NCBI GenBank assembly: GCA_030220185.1 | Contig: JASPKZ010000422.1 | Span: forward strand, 434,001-498,000 | DNA: 64,000 nucleotides | Source of the DNA: Diploptera punctata | Lineage: Eukaryota; Arthropoda; Insecta; Blattodea; Blaberidae | Reading direction: 5' to 3' | Shown: piece after piece, positions 9,055 to 21,054 of the stretch | How positions within the stretch are numbered: position 1 is the stretch's first letter | How the letters are laid out: every line of letters begins with the position of its first letter | The notes under the pieces: generated by a model | What the model was told of the DNA's origin: nothing | Databases searched by the model: none | Seen by the model: the letters and a program-made list of their open reading frames with translations, nothing else | Made by a program: the position numbers and the translations under genes

Positions 9055-11267
9055 ATGTGGCTACCAGATTGTATATATAGTGCACGAATGTAACCAGATA
9101 GTGCTTGCGGGATATAATATAAAAACATTTGTAGCAATTGATTATACCACAAAAAAATCACTGTTTGCACTTTCTTAAACATATTATTTCCCAGATAATA
9201 ATAACGTTCCAGAAAAATATAATTGACATATGTACATCATAGGACATCAGAAATTAATTAATATACAGTTTGAAATGTTTCATTTTTGTCCACTAGGGTG
9301 CATTCTTACATATTGCGATCCTTTAGCAATAAATAATATGATAAAGTGAAACATGACAAAAACGTTTCTCATTTGTTTTCAAACATCGCCGTTTACATTA
9401 AATATACAAATATTTTATAATAACTATATTTAAATAATGATTTGTGAGTAAACAGCTTAATTTTATTCGTTAAATAGTTAAATTTTGTTACACATTTAGA
9501 ATCAGATTTGCATAAGCTCCAACCTAATGCCTTCAAAATATTAAAACATTTGAATAAAGATATTAAAGAATCTACCAAAATTAATTGCGGAGTAACAAAA
9601 GAAGATTTTTTCAATTATTATAAAAGTCTTTGGACTGACAATAGCTATGAAGATACAATTTTGCGAAATAATAATGAGACAGATTCCATAATATCATTGG
9701 AAGAATTGAACAATAGTTTAAAGAAATTAAAAAATGGGAAGGCAACTGGCACAGATGGCTTGAATTCTGAATTGTACAAATATGCAGGCAAACAGTTCCA
9801 TGAAAGGCTGTTGTCCTTCTTTAATAATGTATTCAAAAATGCAGATATACCACAGGAATGGAAGACAAGCATTGTTATACCCCTGTTCAAGAAAGGAGAC
9901 AAGAGAAAAATGGACAACTATAGGGGAATCAGTTTGTTAAACACATGCTACAAAATTTATGCAGACATTTTAAATGGAAAATTGAAAAGTTTCAGTGAAA
10001 AATTCCTTATGGAATGTCAAAATGGATTTAGGAAAGGACGATCTTGTATTGATTCAGCATTTTCTGTTAAACTATTGCTTGAAAAAAGAAGAGAATTCAA
10101 CTTAGAAACACATTTTGCTTTCATAGATTTTGAAAAAGCATTCGACACAGTCAAGAGATCAAAACTCTTAAATATATTGGAAGACAGAAATATACCAAAT
10201 TTACTTCGGCAGAACATACAAAATATTTACAAAGGCAACACCATAAAGATTAAATTAAATAACAGATTTTCTGAAGAAGGAATTATAAATCGTGGTGTGA
10301 GACAAGGCTGCCCCCTATCCCCAACACTCTTTGCAATTTATATCAATGAAGTAATATGTTGCTGGAACAAAACATATAAATTTGGAATAAGAATATCAGA
10401 AAATAGAAAATTAAACACCCTATTGTTTGCAGATGACCAAATAATAATAGCAAATTCCGAAGATAATCTACAGAAAGGTCTGTATGAACTTAACAAAATT
10501 ACAGAAGAATATGGATTAAAGATATCTACAGAAAAAACAAAAATTATGGCATTTCAAGGTGTAGATCCTGTCAGAAGTAAAATTGTACTGGACAATAAAA
10601 TTTTGGAGCAGGTGAATAATTTTACATATCTAGGATGCAATATCTCATATGAAGAAGAAAAGGATGTAAATGCAAAAATATCTAAATTTTTAAGAATTTT
10701 AGGGTTAATAAATTCTATCTTCAAGCCACAGTTAGTCCAAAAGCATTCAAGACTGAAAGTGTATAAAACACTGGCTCTTCCAACTCTTTTGTATGGTAGC
10801 GAAGTATGGACGTTGAAACAGAAGGATATACAGAGACTTAGATCTGCTGAAATGAGATATCTTCGGAGGACTGCAGGATACACACTACTAGATCACAAAA
10901 AAAATGAAGACATCTTAGAAGAATTACACATGGAATCTTTAGAAAACAAAATTTCTGATTTTAAGTCAAGATGGATACAACATGTTCATCGAATGGAAGA
11001 TCACAGAATACCCAAACTAATGTTAAGATATCAACCTGCAGGAAGAAAAGACCAGGACGTCCACTCAAAAGACTTCTGGATGGTGTTTCTCTTGAGGCCG
11101 AAACAGGTCAACAAATGGCCTAAATTCGTGAATGTACTATGATGATGATGATGAAATAGTCCTAACAAATGCCACTCTTGATTTCCAAATTCTCTAGATA
11201 AATTGAGTCCTTACTTCGTGAGTCGTGAATTTATCGATAATTTGGAAATCACTCGTGGCATTACTTA
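9055..11267 (-). repeat. Foldback repeat copy a, split by RTE-A
   Basis: The two flanks (9055-9477 and 11154-11267) join into one repeat unit when the RTE is removed. On the minus strand it starts TAAGTAATGCCACGAGTG, then a nested hairpin, then TTAGGACTATTTAACG, and continues like unit b at 36531. The hairpin stems GATTTCCAAATT/AATTTGGAAATC are visible at 11180-11255. The far end is truncated near 9055. Confidence 0.7.
9478..11142 (+). CDS. RTE-like (family A) reverse transcriptase, 5'-truncated, 3' frameshift
   Basis: The long open frame encodes a non-LTR reverse transcriptase that would copy element RNA at a nicked target. Numbering from the TTG codon at 9508 of the same frame, motifs appear in order: GKATGTDGLN near residue 80, NYRGISLLN near 140, AFIDFEKAFD (motif A) near 205, RGVRQGCPLSPTLF (motif B) near 267, FADD (motif C) near 307, STEKTKIMAF, and NNFTYLGCNIS. 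The basic C-terminus HVHRMEDHRIPK follows. No endonuclease is present, so the copy is 5'-truncated at 9478 and has no true start. Near 11043 a one-base shift takes the reading out of the family C-terminus; the next frame reads RPGRPLKRLLDGVSLEAETG and stops after GQQMA. The element ends in GAT repeats at 11153 and is flanked by AAATAG (9472-9477, 11154-11159). It is an unusually open copy but probably dead. Confidence 0.85.
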   Translation, partial: LNFVTHLESDLHKLQPNAFKILKHLNKDIKESTKINCGVTKEDFFNYYKSLWTDNSYEDTILRNNNETDSIISLEELNNSLKKLKNGKATGTDGLNSELYKYAGKQFHERLLSFFNNVFKNADIPQEWKTSIVIPLFKKGDKRKMDNYRGISLLNTCYKIYADILNGKLKSFSEKFLMECQNGFRKGRSCIDSAFSVKLLLEKRREFNLETHFAFIDFEKAFDTVKRSKLLNILEDRNIPNLLRQNIQNIYKGNTIKIKLNNRFSEEGIINRGVRQGCPLSPTLFAIYINEVICCWNKTYKFGIRISENRKLNTLLFADDQIIIANSEDNLQKGLYELNKITEEYGLKISTEKTKIMAFQGVDPVRSKIVLDNKILEQVNNFTYLGCNISYEEEKDVNAKISKFLRILGLINSIFKPQLVQKHSRLKVYKTLALPTLLYGSEVWTLKQKDIQRLRSAEMRYLRRTAGYTLLDHKKNEDILEELHMESLENKISDFKSRWIQHVHRMEDHRIPKLMLRYQPAGRKDQDVHSKDFWMVFLLRPKQVNKWPKFVNVL

Positions 11268-11384
11268 CGATAAAATTTTATCTTGGGTTTCTTTCCGATA
11301 ACAATAATGTTATGTACTTTTCATTCATCTCTATCACATATTGAAATATTGTATATTATACAATAATTGAAATACACGTAACGC

Positions 11385-11453
<69 letters not shown>
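11385..11453. repeat. (TAA)n microsatellite
   Basis: A long pure TAA/ATA trinucleotide run. Confidence 0.95.
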
Positions 11454-11544
11454 TCAATAATAAAATCAACTCCATGATAATAAAGTATATACTTGCTATT
11501 TCGAAGTGTCAGACATTACTTAAAGAATAGTTTTTATACAGTAT

Positions 11545-11700
11545 ATGCATAATAATAATAATGATAATGTTTTATTTATTCTGGCAGAGTTAAGGACATA
11601 ATGCCTTCTCTTCCACTCAACCAGCATAATTACAAAAAAAATATTTGACAATATAGGTATACACTATACTAATTATAAAGAGTTAAAGATATATTAAATG
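11545..11700 (-). mobile_element. LINE 3' tail fragment (tail family T)
   Basis: The minus strand shows GAGTGGAAGAGAAGGCATTA followed by AACTCTGCCAGAATAAATAA and an ATT-rich end. The same module lies at 22636, 41948 and 62697. At 62697 it sits directly downstream of a LINE C-terminus, which identifies it as that LINE's 3'UTR. Confidence 0.55.
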
Positions 11701-11786
11701 TAGTAATGTAAATTTCATATGCAAACAACATTTTATACGATAATAAGAATAATAATACTTGATAATGATGATGATGTGATGATGAT

Positions 11787-11787
11787 G

Positions 11788-11830
<43 letters not shown>
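11787..11830. repeat. (TAA)n microsatellite
   Basis: A TAA run preceded by a short GATGATGATG stretch. Confidence 0.95.
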
Positions 11831-11831
<1 letters not shown>

Positions 11832-12542
11832 GTAATAAGAATAATATAAATATGATAAATTATACGAGAAACACTAATTAATGTACGTACCTTACACTGG
11901 GTAATATTGAAGTCGAGGTTAGAGCAAATATAAATTTAGATTTCTTTTAAAAGATGCCAATGTCATAAACTAAAAACCTATTATGTTAGTACAAGTTTCA
12001 ATAAAAGTTATACCACTTGCAGGAGTTTAACTATGTGCCTAAAATGCGTACTTAATCCCTAAATTACATTTTAATTACATTTACCTAAATAGTTCCATTT
12101 TAGCATTTTCGGAGATCTCGGAATTTTATCGTAGCATCAAAATAATGTAATATTACAGCAATAATTCTACTTGTTGGTTAATAAAGGAATTTACTGCAGT
12201 TAATTAATCTATTTTTTATTACTTTAAAAATTATTACATCCATTTTTGTGTTAACAATAGTGATATTATATATATACATATATTACAAATTTTAAACGCC
12301 TGAAGTCATAGTCTTATTTTATAACCAATTATATAGGTTTTTTTTTAAGTTTTTGGGTGTCTAAATTTATATTTTACAGATCCTAAGAATCCGGGATCTA
12401 ATTAAATTATTATTAAATTTATTTAACAATAAATTTATTAATTAAAAAATGGAGAAATATTTTCCTCAAAACGTATTAGTTCATTCATTTAATGAAATAC
12501 ATTTAGAATTCTAATTGATTGAGATGGATCAATGTTTCTATA

Positions 12543-12585
<43 letters not shown>

Positions 12586-12925
12586 GTAATAATAATAATA
12601 AATGAAACTAAATTAATTTATAATCTTTTGAAAATGTATGTGTTGTACGAGTTCAGTCATATGTTCATTAATCTTGGATTTGTGAATAAATCTTCAGCAT
12701 AAAAATCCAACATATAATTTGCTTTGTTGATTGAGAAAAATACGAAAACCCGCTTTAAGGTTTACCGAGGTAGATAACTGAACTTGTGAACTTCCTAAAA
12801 TGAGTTTCAAACGTTTCTCGCGCTCTGTTTAACAACACAGTTGTTTACATAAATGTGTTTTCTGTCACCCATACTCCAGCTGTTACTTTTTATCCTTAAT
12901 TCAGAACTAGAGAATGGTTAAATTA
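11831..12925. other. AT-rich spacer with a (TAA)n run
   Basis: No coding similarity is seen. A further TAA/AAT microsatellite lies at 12544-12600. Confidence 0.6.
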
Positions 12926-12929
12926 CAGT

Positions 12930-13090
12930 GAGTATATATGAGAAAGGGAATCGTGGTAGACCTAAGCCAACGTGGATAAATTGAAGGCAACGTGAAGAAG
13001 AGAAGTATGACAGAAGCAGACACGAAAGACCGGGAAGTGTGGAAGAAAAACATTGTATATTTTGTTTGGGGATACCTGTGTAAATAACAG
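12930..13090 (+). pseudogene. LINE C-terminal remnant
   Basis: In plus-strand frames separated by shifts I read GNRGRPKPTWIN and MTEADTKDREVWKKN. This is the RGRPxxTW...DRxxWR arrangement seen at the C-terminus of RTE-like polymerases elsewhere in this window. It is short and broken. Confidence 0.45.
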
Positions 13091-13100
13091 AAACAATCCT

Positions 13101-13101
13101 G

Positions 13102-13141
<40 letters not shown>
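13101..13141. repeat. (AT)n microsatellite
   Basis: A pure AT run. Confidence 0.95.
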
Positions 13142-13143
<2 letters not shown>

Positions 13144-13144
13144 T

Positions 13145-13796
13145 GCTGTATAAACTGTAATCACAATCAATAACATATCAAGACGTACCGGCTGTTTACA
13201 GAAAGGTTATGTAAACTAATGTAACAATCTGCACTGAATTTGTAAACTTAATAATATGTATTAACGTTATTCGTGTTTTCGAAGAAATATAATAGTGATT
13301 TCTACAATAATTTAGGTCACTTTTCTATTTATATAAATAATAGAATAGTTTATTTATATATTTACAATTGTCCGTTGAATATCCAAATATATATTGAAAC
13401 ATATACTGAATTTAGATATTTTTAGCACCCCTGGTCCAGCCGGAGTAATTTTGATGCATAATTCAGAATAGCAGCATATGAATGGCTCGGAATTGTTCAA
13501 TTGTAAGAATTATTTTAATGCCAAGAAACGTCCTTGACTCTTAGTACACGGCTTTCTTGATTCTCTCCGGCATTAGAGAGAAAGTCACGAATACAAAACT
13601 TCTCTGCCAATAGCTACTTAGACCTGCCATATTGAGTAATATGTTAGACTTGCTATTTAGTCCCGTAAACCTAACTTTGGTCCCTGTATTTTATAGACAA
13701 CATAACATTTTATCATCTGCATCATTTTACAAGTAGGCCTAATATAGTATTGCAATTTCGCATGATCACAATTTTAATGTAAGTATAAAAATATAA
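13145..13796. other. No gene recognised
   Basis: AT-rich sequence in which I see no coding or repeat structure. Confidence 0.5.
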
Positions 13797-13812
13797 ATTA
13801 AACACATTATAT

Positions 13813-14213
13813 TGTATTGTATTGTAAGCCCATGTTTTCCCTTGACAGAGATTTAGGCGCTCTCCCCCTACAAGGAACAATTTGAACCATACTAATTTAG
13901 TTACACTTGTTTTCGTATAGATGTCATTTGAGTGGTCCGTGGTTCCGCCTCATACTGACATCTAGGAAACCGAGGTAGTACTAGGACGGGAAAATTCGGT
14001 AAATTTTGCTTAGAGGCCTTTTCATTCAGGCTTAAGGACTTTTTACGAGCCTGAAAATCTTCAGACTCGGGACCCACGGCTTAAAGTCCCTCCCGGAGGA
14101 CTTGCGCCTTGGATTTTCCCGTCCTAAAAAACCCATCGGCCCCAGCCGGGTTTGAACCCTCAACCCTCGGGACCAGAGGCAAGGAACATAACCAGTAGTC
14201 CACCGCGGCCGAT
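13813..14213 (-). mobile_element. SINE2, full length, perfect target duplication
   Basis: On the minus strand it starts GGCCGCGGTGGACTACTGG, has a B box (GGTTCAAACCC) and a long body, and ends in an (ACAAT)n tail. The 16-bp duplication ATTAAACACATTATAT borders it exactly at 13797-13812 and 14214-14229. At 401 bp it is the best reference copy of SINE2 here. Confidence 0.85.
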
Positions 14214-14229
14214 ATTAAACACATTATAT

Positions 14230-14785
14230 AATTGAATAATATGAATTATTTATATACTTCAAAAATAAAATGTTCTCTGTCAGTAATTAAATGACCATAG
14301 AGATTATCCGACAAAAATAACTAATTTGGTAGAGACTGTATAGTTAGTATCCGAACTAAACTGAAGCGAAATGCCACTTTTACACTATTGCCAAATGTGT
14401 TTATTTTGTCAGCATTGATTTCAATGTGACAACTAAAAGTTAAAAATTAGACTACCTAGAAAGAAATTACATTTATTCAGTTTTAATTGTTAGGACCAAG
14501 ACAAGACCAATATATCGTTAACGTGTTATGGATATGTTGTGGGATAACTGTATGACCTATTTTGATTCAAAATACCCCATTAAAATTATAATTGAGTCAA
14601 GGGATTGTCTGAAAAAAGAAGAAAAGTGGCTTTTATACTATTTTAAGTAGGAAATAAACTTTTAAATTTACAGAAGTATCTTATCCATCCAGATCTAATG
14701 ATATAATATTTCATTATTGATAAAATGTATCCAAAGCTGCAACGTGTTTGTGAACAACATCCCTTACTACAAGACTGCGAATTGC
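14230..14785. other. No gene recognised
   Basis: AT-rich sequence in which I see nothing. Confidence 0.4.
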
Positions 14786-14789
14786 GTTA

Positions 14790-15400
14790 TTAAGCATATG
14801 ACGGTGGATCAGAAAGTAATGCACAATATTTGTTTTTCTGGTCTTGGTATTACAGCTCGGATGATGAAATTTCACCGAGATATAGTTTGAAGTTTTCACT
14901 GCCGACATTTTTTTATGTGCTGTAACAAGAGAAGTGTGAAATTTGCAACAAATATTGCGCGCATGTTACTGTAGTCAGCGTGTGAAGGGCAGCGAAATGT
15001 AGTGTAATTTTTGTGGGCTAAAGGACGTAACCGGAGTGAAATTCACAAGAACATATGTGGATAACTGTATGGACCGTATAAACGTCTCCAGGTAGTGCGC
15101 ATTTTTCAAAAACGGCCGTGAGAATCTTTGCGATTCGCCAGGTTACAGCTGCAACCACAGGCGGCAATTTTCAACGACTAGCGGATCAAACTGCGAACCG
15201 TATCTCAGCAGTTGAACTTGTTATACAGTGCGATGTACGATATCGAGCTTGACACATTGAAATTTCGCTGCTAGGTGCCAAAGAACCTTACAGGTATCAC
15301 TTTGAGACAGATGCAGAAGTTTGATGATCAGCTGACTGGGAGAAATGTGTTGAGAAAGTTAGCGCGACTATATACAAAAGTAGCTAAAATATGCGAGTTC
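14790..15400 (+). pseudogene. Mariner-type (SETMAR-like) transposase N-terminal relic
   Basis: The left side carries a terminus-like GGATCAGAAAGTAATGCACA near 14803. Between about 15010 and 15070 one frame reads LWAKGRNRSEIHKNICG, closely matching the helix-turn-helix start of mariner transposases. Later pieces in shifting frames include FKNGRENL, ADQTANRISAVEL and VPKNLTG, the last resembling the WVPxxLT linker motif. The catalytic domain is missing, and stops and shifts are frequent. Confidence 0.55.
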
Positions 15401-15407
15401 ATTTGTG

Positions 15408-15455
15408 CCCTCTCTCTCTCTCTCTCTTTTTTCTTTTTTTTTTTTTTTTTTACAT
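15408..15455. repeat. (CT)n then poly-T
   Basis: A CTCTCT run passes into an uninterrupted T run. Confidence 0.9.
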
Positions 15456-15954
15456 ATTAAACTTAAAAAATATATATATTGTGCGTTACTTATCTGTCCA
15501 TCCTAATTTAAACCTGGGGGTTTGGACATCAAAACTTTGGAAAAGGCTTCAACTTGAATTTTTATCCATTAAAAGTTAGGGTTCTAATAGTACTTATTCT
15601 TGTTTCATCAGACAATTGCATAATTTGTTTACAGTTTTATAACTTCAGAAATGTTGAAGGTTTTATGTAGTATCTAAAACTATTTGACACGTTAACAGGA
15701 AACGAGTTATGCTCCATTTGCATGAACATTATGCTAATGTCATCCAATATTAATGTTTACTACATAAGAATCCTTTCCATAGTTATGAGATACAATGGTT
15801 ACAGACTGGCGACATCTACGACACTAAATAATGCCATCTTCCTATTTAAGACTAACAAATGAACGAAGAAGAGTTTCCAGTTTACTGACTTGTGACTCGT
15901 TTGTTATGACATAGTAATTTGATTTTCTGTTTTCTTCTTTTTAAACCTTACATA
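15456..15954. other. No gene recognised
   Basis: I recognise nothing in this AT-rich stretch. Confidence 0.4.
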
Positions 15955-15956
15955 CT

Positions 15957-16163
15957 ATCTCGGTGGACGCTTTGCTAACGAGCACGCCTGTTTTGACTAG
16001 GATCTCAGGTTCGAATCCTGGTGGTTCCGGGGGTTATTGGTGATGGGCCTCATCAGAATTTTTAGGGGTTTTCTCGGGGTTCTCCCGTTTCCCGAATTTC
16101 ATCCGACCAACACTCTCCACTTCTCTTCTCTCGTCATCATATAATTCATCTTCATTCATTTCA

Positions 16164-16209
<46 letters not shown>

Positions 16210-16223
16210 TCTCTCTCTCTCTC
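15957..16223 (+). mobile_element. SINE6 (tRNA-derived) with (CT)n tail
   Basis: The head CTCGGTGGACGCTTTGCTAA has a B box GGTTCGAATCC, followed by a body with GGGTTTTCTCGGGGTTCTCC. It ends in a long CT run at 16166-16223. It is the only copy in the window, so its boundaries are approximate. Confidence 0.6.
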
Positions 16224-16880
16224 CATCTTATGTTAAACAGATGTTTAAAATAGGTCTATGTAGTTGTGGTGATCTAATGGGGCACACTCATGTACTTCCT
16301 CATAACTGCGAATAGCGCAGAATAGAGCCAAAGGGGGAATTGTAGCCTCTTCCCGAGACTTTGGGCCTAGCCCAAATAAATGGCGGTATGAGTCATGTGT
16401 GTGAATGCTTGATGTGTGTGGAACCTGGAACAATATAAAAACTACACATCACCATAGAGTAGATTTAATCTAATTCATTACATACAGTAAAGATGGTTAA
16501 CGCAATAAAAGTAAAATAAGGTTTCTGTGTTGGGATCTTAGAAAACCACCAGCCTATATCTGGTATTTATTTGTACTGTGAAAATGTATTAATTTGAGTG
16601 CATACTTGACGTGCTTGTACCGGAGTTCGGAGAAAATTATTTTGCAATCAAGAAGAAGTCATTAATTATACCGTACAAAGTTTTTGATTATTGTGTAGCG
16701 CGGTAACCATACAGTTCTCGTTTGTTTTGGGTACCGTATGTGGTTAACATCATATGTTTGATGTTCAAACCTTCAATCTTAGTTCTAATATCCCATGTAG
16801 TTGATGAACAAATGAATATTAATTATTATAACAAAATTCTCATTGTAAGTTTAAAAAAAAATTCAAGGCTAATATGAAAA
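16224..16880. other. No gene recognised
   Basis: No repeat or coding match is seen. Confidence 0.4.
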
Positions 16881-16884
16881 TGGT

Positions 16885-17245
16885 TGGCCGCGGTGGACTA
16901 GTGGTTGTTTCATACCTCTGGTCCCAAGGATCGCGAGTTCAAACCCGGCCCGGGTTCAATGGATGTTTTTAGAATGGAAAAATCTAAAGAGCTAGTCTTC
17001 CGGGAGGATTTTAAGCCGTGGGTCCAGAATCTGAAGATTTTCAGGCTCGTAAAAGATCATTAAGCCTAAGTAGAATGGTCTCTAAGCAAAATTTACCGAC
17101 CTCAACATCCTAATATCTTAGTTGCCTGCTAGATGTCTCATTGGGTCGGTATGTTGACCACATGCCATTCATGACATCTATGTGCAAATAATGTAACTAA
17201 ATTAACTTGGTCTAGTCGTTACTAACAAAGAAAAGGCTGTGAGTT
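16885..17245 (+). mobile_element. SINE2 copy
   Basis: It starts GGCCGCGGTGGACTAGTGG, with B box GTTCAAACCC, a body with CCGGGAGGATTTTAAGCC and a tail with TTAGTTGCCTGCTAGATGTC. A (TA)n run follows at 17255-17299. Confidence 0.75.
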
Positions 17246-17250
17246 ACGTC

Positions 17251-17254
<4 letters not shown>

Positions 17255-17299
<45 letters not shown>
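17255..17299. repeat. (TA)n microsatellite
   Basis: A pure TA run. Confidence 0.95.
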
Positions 17300-17300
<1 letters not shown>

Positions 17301-18230
17301 TTCTATATAAAAATAAACGTATTTGAAATTAGAAAAAATGTCAGCCATTTTTGCATAGTCATGTTTTGAAGAATTTTTGAAACTTTCATTCACGAGACAA
17401 GTCGTATTTGCTATTATTGACCTCTATAGTCTATTTAGAGAAATACACCAAGCTGTGAAAACAATAAAAGTATGTCCTATAAAGTTATAACCGATATATA
17501 TCATCATAGCTGCAGAAGAGATCCTATTTTATTCATAAGGCTAAAGTGACCTTAGATATTAAATCGTCTATAAATTAACTGAAGTAAACAAAAAATCCGA
17601 AGAAAGCAATTGCTTTTTTATACTAGTTTGTCACTTTTTCTGTAAAAGGATTATAACAGTAGTGTATTTATATGGTATGTATTTTTAAATTAGCTAATAT
17701 GAGCGGGAAAACAATTGAAAAGTTAGAATAAACAAAAAATATGAAAGTGGATGCATGGAATGTAATTATTAATGATGGCAGAACTGCTGTCACGACTTGA
17801 TTTAGAAATCCTCACGTTTCTTCTTCCAGTTTGTATGATCTTTGCTTTTTCCGCTAGTCATTTTATTTCTTGTTTGTTTCAAGCTAAAATACCGTTTGCT
17901 ATTACGTACAAGCTGGAATTGTTATTATTAACTCACTTCCTTGTACATTACATTCTCCCCGTGCAATCAATCTTCAACGAATAATCACACACTCTTTTTT
18001 CTGTAGAATCCTCATGCAATTTGTTTATTTTATAATGTACTTCCCGTTAAAATTCATAATGACAATTTTAGTACTATGCACGGTAAATAAAATTATTTAA
18101 AAAATCTCCGATCAACACACCACCAAATATTTCTATAAAAATATGGAATGTTTAATATTAAATTTTGGAAGGTCAAATTAAATTTGTTTAGTCTGAATGA
18201 AATATAGATTTAAATGGATTTGATTAAATT
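17300..18230. other. No gene recognised
   Basis: AT-rich. The 70-codon frame at 17772 is hydrophobic and unmatched. Confidence 0.4.
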
Positions 18231-18234
18231 ATTA

Positions 18235-18420
18235 TTTATAGAATATAGAAACAATTGGCTAGCCCATATTCAGCGCATGGATCGTCACCGAATACCAAAA
18301 CAAATTCTTCACTACATTCCTCGAGGCAGAAGATCTGTGGGTCGACCTTTTCGGAGATGGCGGGAGACCGTAACGGGCCACTGGGCCTAATACTTGAAAG
18401 GGCGATGATGATGAAGAAAT
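18235..18420 (+). pseudogene. RTE-A-like C-terminal fragment
   Basis: The plus strand reads NNWLAHIQRMDRHRIPKQIL, then GRPFRRW, a stop, and a GATGATGATG-type tail. This parallels the family A C-terminus at 10970-11153. Confidence 0.6.
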
Positions 18421-18695
18421 AAAGGGAAGAACATGGCGTTGGATTGGGCATACTCTGCGTAAAACTCAAACTGCGATAGAAAGAGGCGCACTGGACTGGA
18501 ATCCTGACGGTTGAAGGAAAAGAGGAAGACCAAAAATAACTCGGAAGAAGACTATTGAAGGAGAAATACGTGAAATGAGAAAAACTTGGTTGGAGGTGAA
18601 GATGTTGGCAGATGATACAGCTTAATGGAGAAATTTTATTACGACTCTATGCTCCAGTTAGGAGCGAAAGGAAATAATGATGATGATAATGATTA
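18420..18695 (+). pseudogene. Second non-LTR C-terminus, different family
   Basis: Directly abutting the previous fragment, the plus strand reads [20 protein letters not shown], then LDWNPDG, a stop, and KRGRPKITRKKTIEGEI...MRKTWLEV before a (GAT)n-like end. The WxWIGHxLR...RGRP arrangement is that of LINE C-termini, but it differs from both RTE families here. The clade is unresolved. Confidence 0.55.
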
Positions 18696-19015
18696 AATTA
18701 TTTGTTTTTTTTTGGGGTAATACCAGCAGCCATAACTATTATGAACAGCTATACGTACGAGTCTACAATACCATCCCTGTTTTCAAGAAAATACGTGAAC
18801 AAACTTTCTGTAACTTATGTTCTCTTCGGTGTGAGGTGTGACATAACAAAGTGTTTGTTAAATGGGGAGGAACATATAAAATAGAAGTTCAATAGAAACA
18901 GAAAATGTCAGGATTATAATAAAATGTTCAGATGTCATTTTACGGAACTATCTGTGGATAACATGGTATTTAACTTTTTCATTCTAATGAATTGCATTTT
19001 TGTATACGTATTGTA

Positions 19016-19836
19016 GTTTATGCTGATGATGTAATATTGTTGGCCGATAGCGAGGAGATACTAAAGGACAATACGCACACACTGTTGATTAACACTAAGA
19101 AATTAGGATTGGAAATAAATATCAATAAAACTAAATATATGATCACACGTAGAAATTCATTATATAATGGAAATGGACAGCTAATGACAAATGAGGGAAA
19201 TTTTGAGGAAGTGGCTGAATTCAAATACCTAGGAACAGTAATCACAAATGGGAATGAGATGCACAAAGAAATTAAACATAGGCTCAATTCTGGAAATGCG
19301 TGCTATTATGCATTGCAGAGACTCTCGACGTCCCAACTCCTTTCAAAAAACGTTAAACTGAAAATATATAAAACTATTATTCTAAGAGTTATATTATATG
19401 GATGCGAAACATGGACTCTTACTTTAAGGGGGGAAAGGAGATTAAAAGTATTTGAGAATAAAGTACTTAGGAAAATTTTTGGACCAAAGAGAGATGAACA
19501 GACAGGTGAATGGAGAAGACTACATACCAATGAACTACATGGTCTTTATAGGAAGCCAGATATAATAAGACAGTTAAGTCTCGTAGACTGCGATGGGCAG
19601 GACATGTTGCACGTTTGGGGAATGAAAGACTTGCATGGAAGCTAGTTGTAGGAAAGCCAGAGGGAAAACGCCCAGTTGGTAGACCAAGAATGAGGTGGGA
19701 GAATAACATTAACTATGATTTGAGGGATGCAGATTATACAGGAATGATTGGAAAGCATTAGCTCAGGATAAGGATGTATGGAGAGCTTATGTCCGTGCGG
19801 CCATGAACCTACGGGTTCGATAGTGCCAGTGAGTAA
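19016..19836 (+). pseudogene. RTE-like family B 3' copy, frameshifted
   Basis: The copy enters the reverse transcriptase at motif C (YADDVILLAD), continues with INKTKYMITRRN, EFKYLGTVITNG and YGCETWTLTLR, and shifts frame near 19575. Past the shift the family end RLRWAGHV, GRPRMRWENNINYDLR and the stop at 19821-19823 (after RVR) are readable in another frame. It ends with GTGCCAGTGAGTAA. A possible 8-bp duplication GTATTGTA lies at 19008-19015 and 19837-19844. Confidence 0.75.
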
Positions 19837-19844
19837 GTATTGTA

Positions 19845-20828
19845 AATCTTGTTACCATTTTCAATTTCTTAGATATTCTGTGTCATTGGGAAAGGCCCGA
19901 GGTCAGAAACTAACAATGAGAAACGAAGGTTCACATTGAATAATTTACGAATAAATTAGTGGTGAATGATTTTGTTAAAATTTGGACCATGAGTAGTATG
20001 TCTTTCACATGGACAATGCTTTTTATTGAATCACTGATGATTATTCTAAACATCTTTAAATTGAAGAAATCACCGTGATGTTAAATACACAACATTTTAA
20101 AAATATTGTTAACCAATTGCCAACATTCAGGTGTGAAAGTCCCTAATAAGATTTGAAATTATTCTAGTATAAATTATACTTCTATTTCATTGTATTATTT
20201 TTCTTTGCCTTAGTTTAACCCCCTCCCCCTCCTTTATAAGAACTTATACATAGCCCACGTCTCACACACACAATGTTTTGACTACACAAAGCCATAGAGG
20301 GTCTCTCTGGATGATGAGTGATCAGCTCGGTGCCAGGGCCACCTCTGAGATAGCACGTACATTTATTGATGTACGTTAAATTGTTTAGTCCTTTAAGTGT
20401 ATTAAAAGACTACCATTTAATTAGAAAACATAAAATAGTTAAAATTTTCAAATAAAAAAACTTACTATGTAGATTCTGTATAACTTTTCTTAAAATCTCC
20501 AGAGTTTTGGGTAAATATTTAGGGAATTGTGCGGGAAAAAAGTGTGCATCATACCATCGAGATCCATGTCACGGTGGACAATAGTCAGGTTGTCATAAAC
20601 GTGGATAGCGGTACCAGCGCTTTCTCATTCCCAAGTGAGACATGTTTTATTAATACAGGTTATAATAATAAATTAAACTGTGCAGTGTTTATGGTTGACA
20701 GCTGTCGATTGTTGACAGTGATCAATCCCAAGCTGAATGTTATTAACCTAATGGATAGGAGAATAATGCAATGTGGCAACAGAGATTATTATAAAATTTA
20801 GAATACTCTTTAGTATCGTCCGTTGCGA
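19845..20828 (-). other. No gene; SINE1 type-B tail fragment at 20265-20360
   Basis: The only recognisable piece is GGATGATGAGTGATCAGCTC and its neighbourhood, shared with the SINE1 copies at 30740 and 43730. The rest, including a 90-codon frame at 20529, has no recognisable product. Confidence 0.45.
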
Positions 20829-20830
20829 GG

Positions 20831-20861
<31 letters not shown>
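20829..20861. repeat. (AT)n microsatellite
   Basis: A pure AT run. Confidence 0.9.
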
Positions 20862-20862
<1 letters not shown>

Positions 20863-21054
20863 GACGTAATCGTTCAACGTCATTACTTTCATTTAACTAC
20901 TCTTTAATGCCTTATATCAATACTTTCCAAAACTTCCAAGCAACCTTACATACAATACCTTACGATACTAGAGTCGACAAAATAGTTTATCAGCAATAGT
21001 TGGTAACTATGTTGTAGATACTAAATAAGTTATATTCACATAATGTAAATATCG

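Noticed and set aside
16166..16223. (CT)n as a regulatory GAGA-type element
   Set aside because: It is the tail of SINE6 and no gene is nearby.
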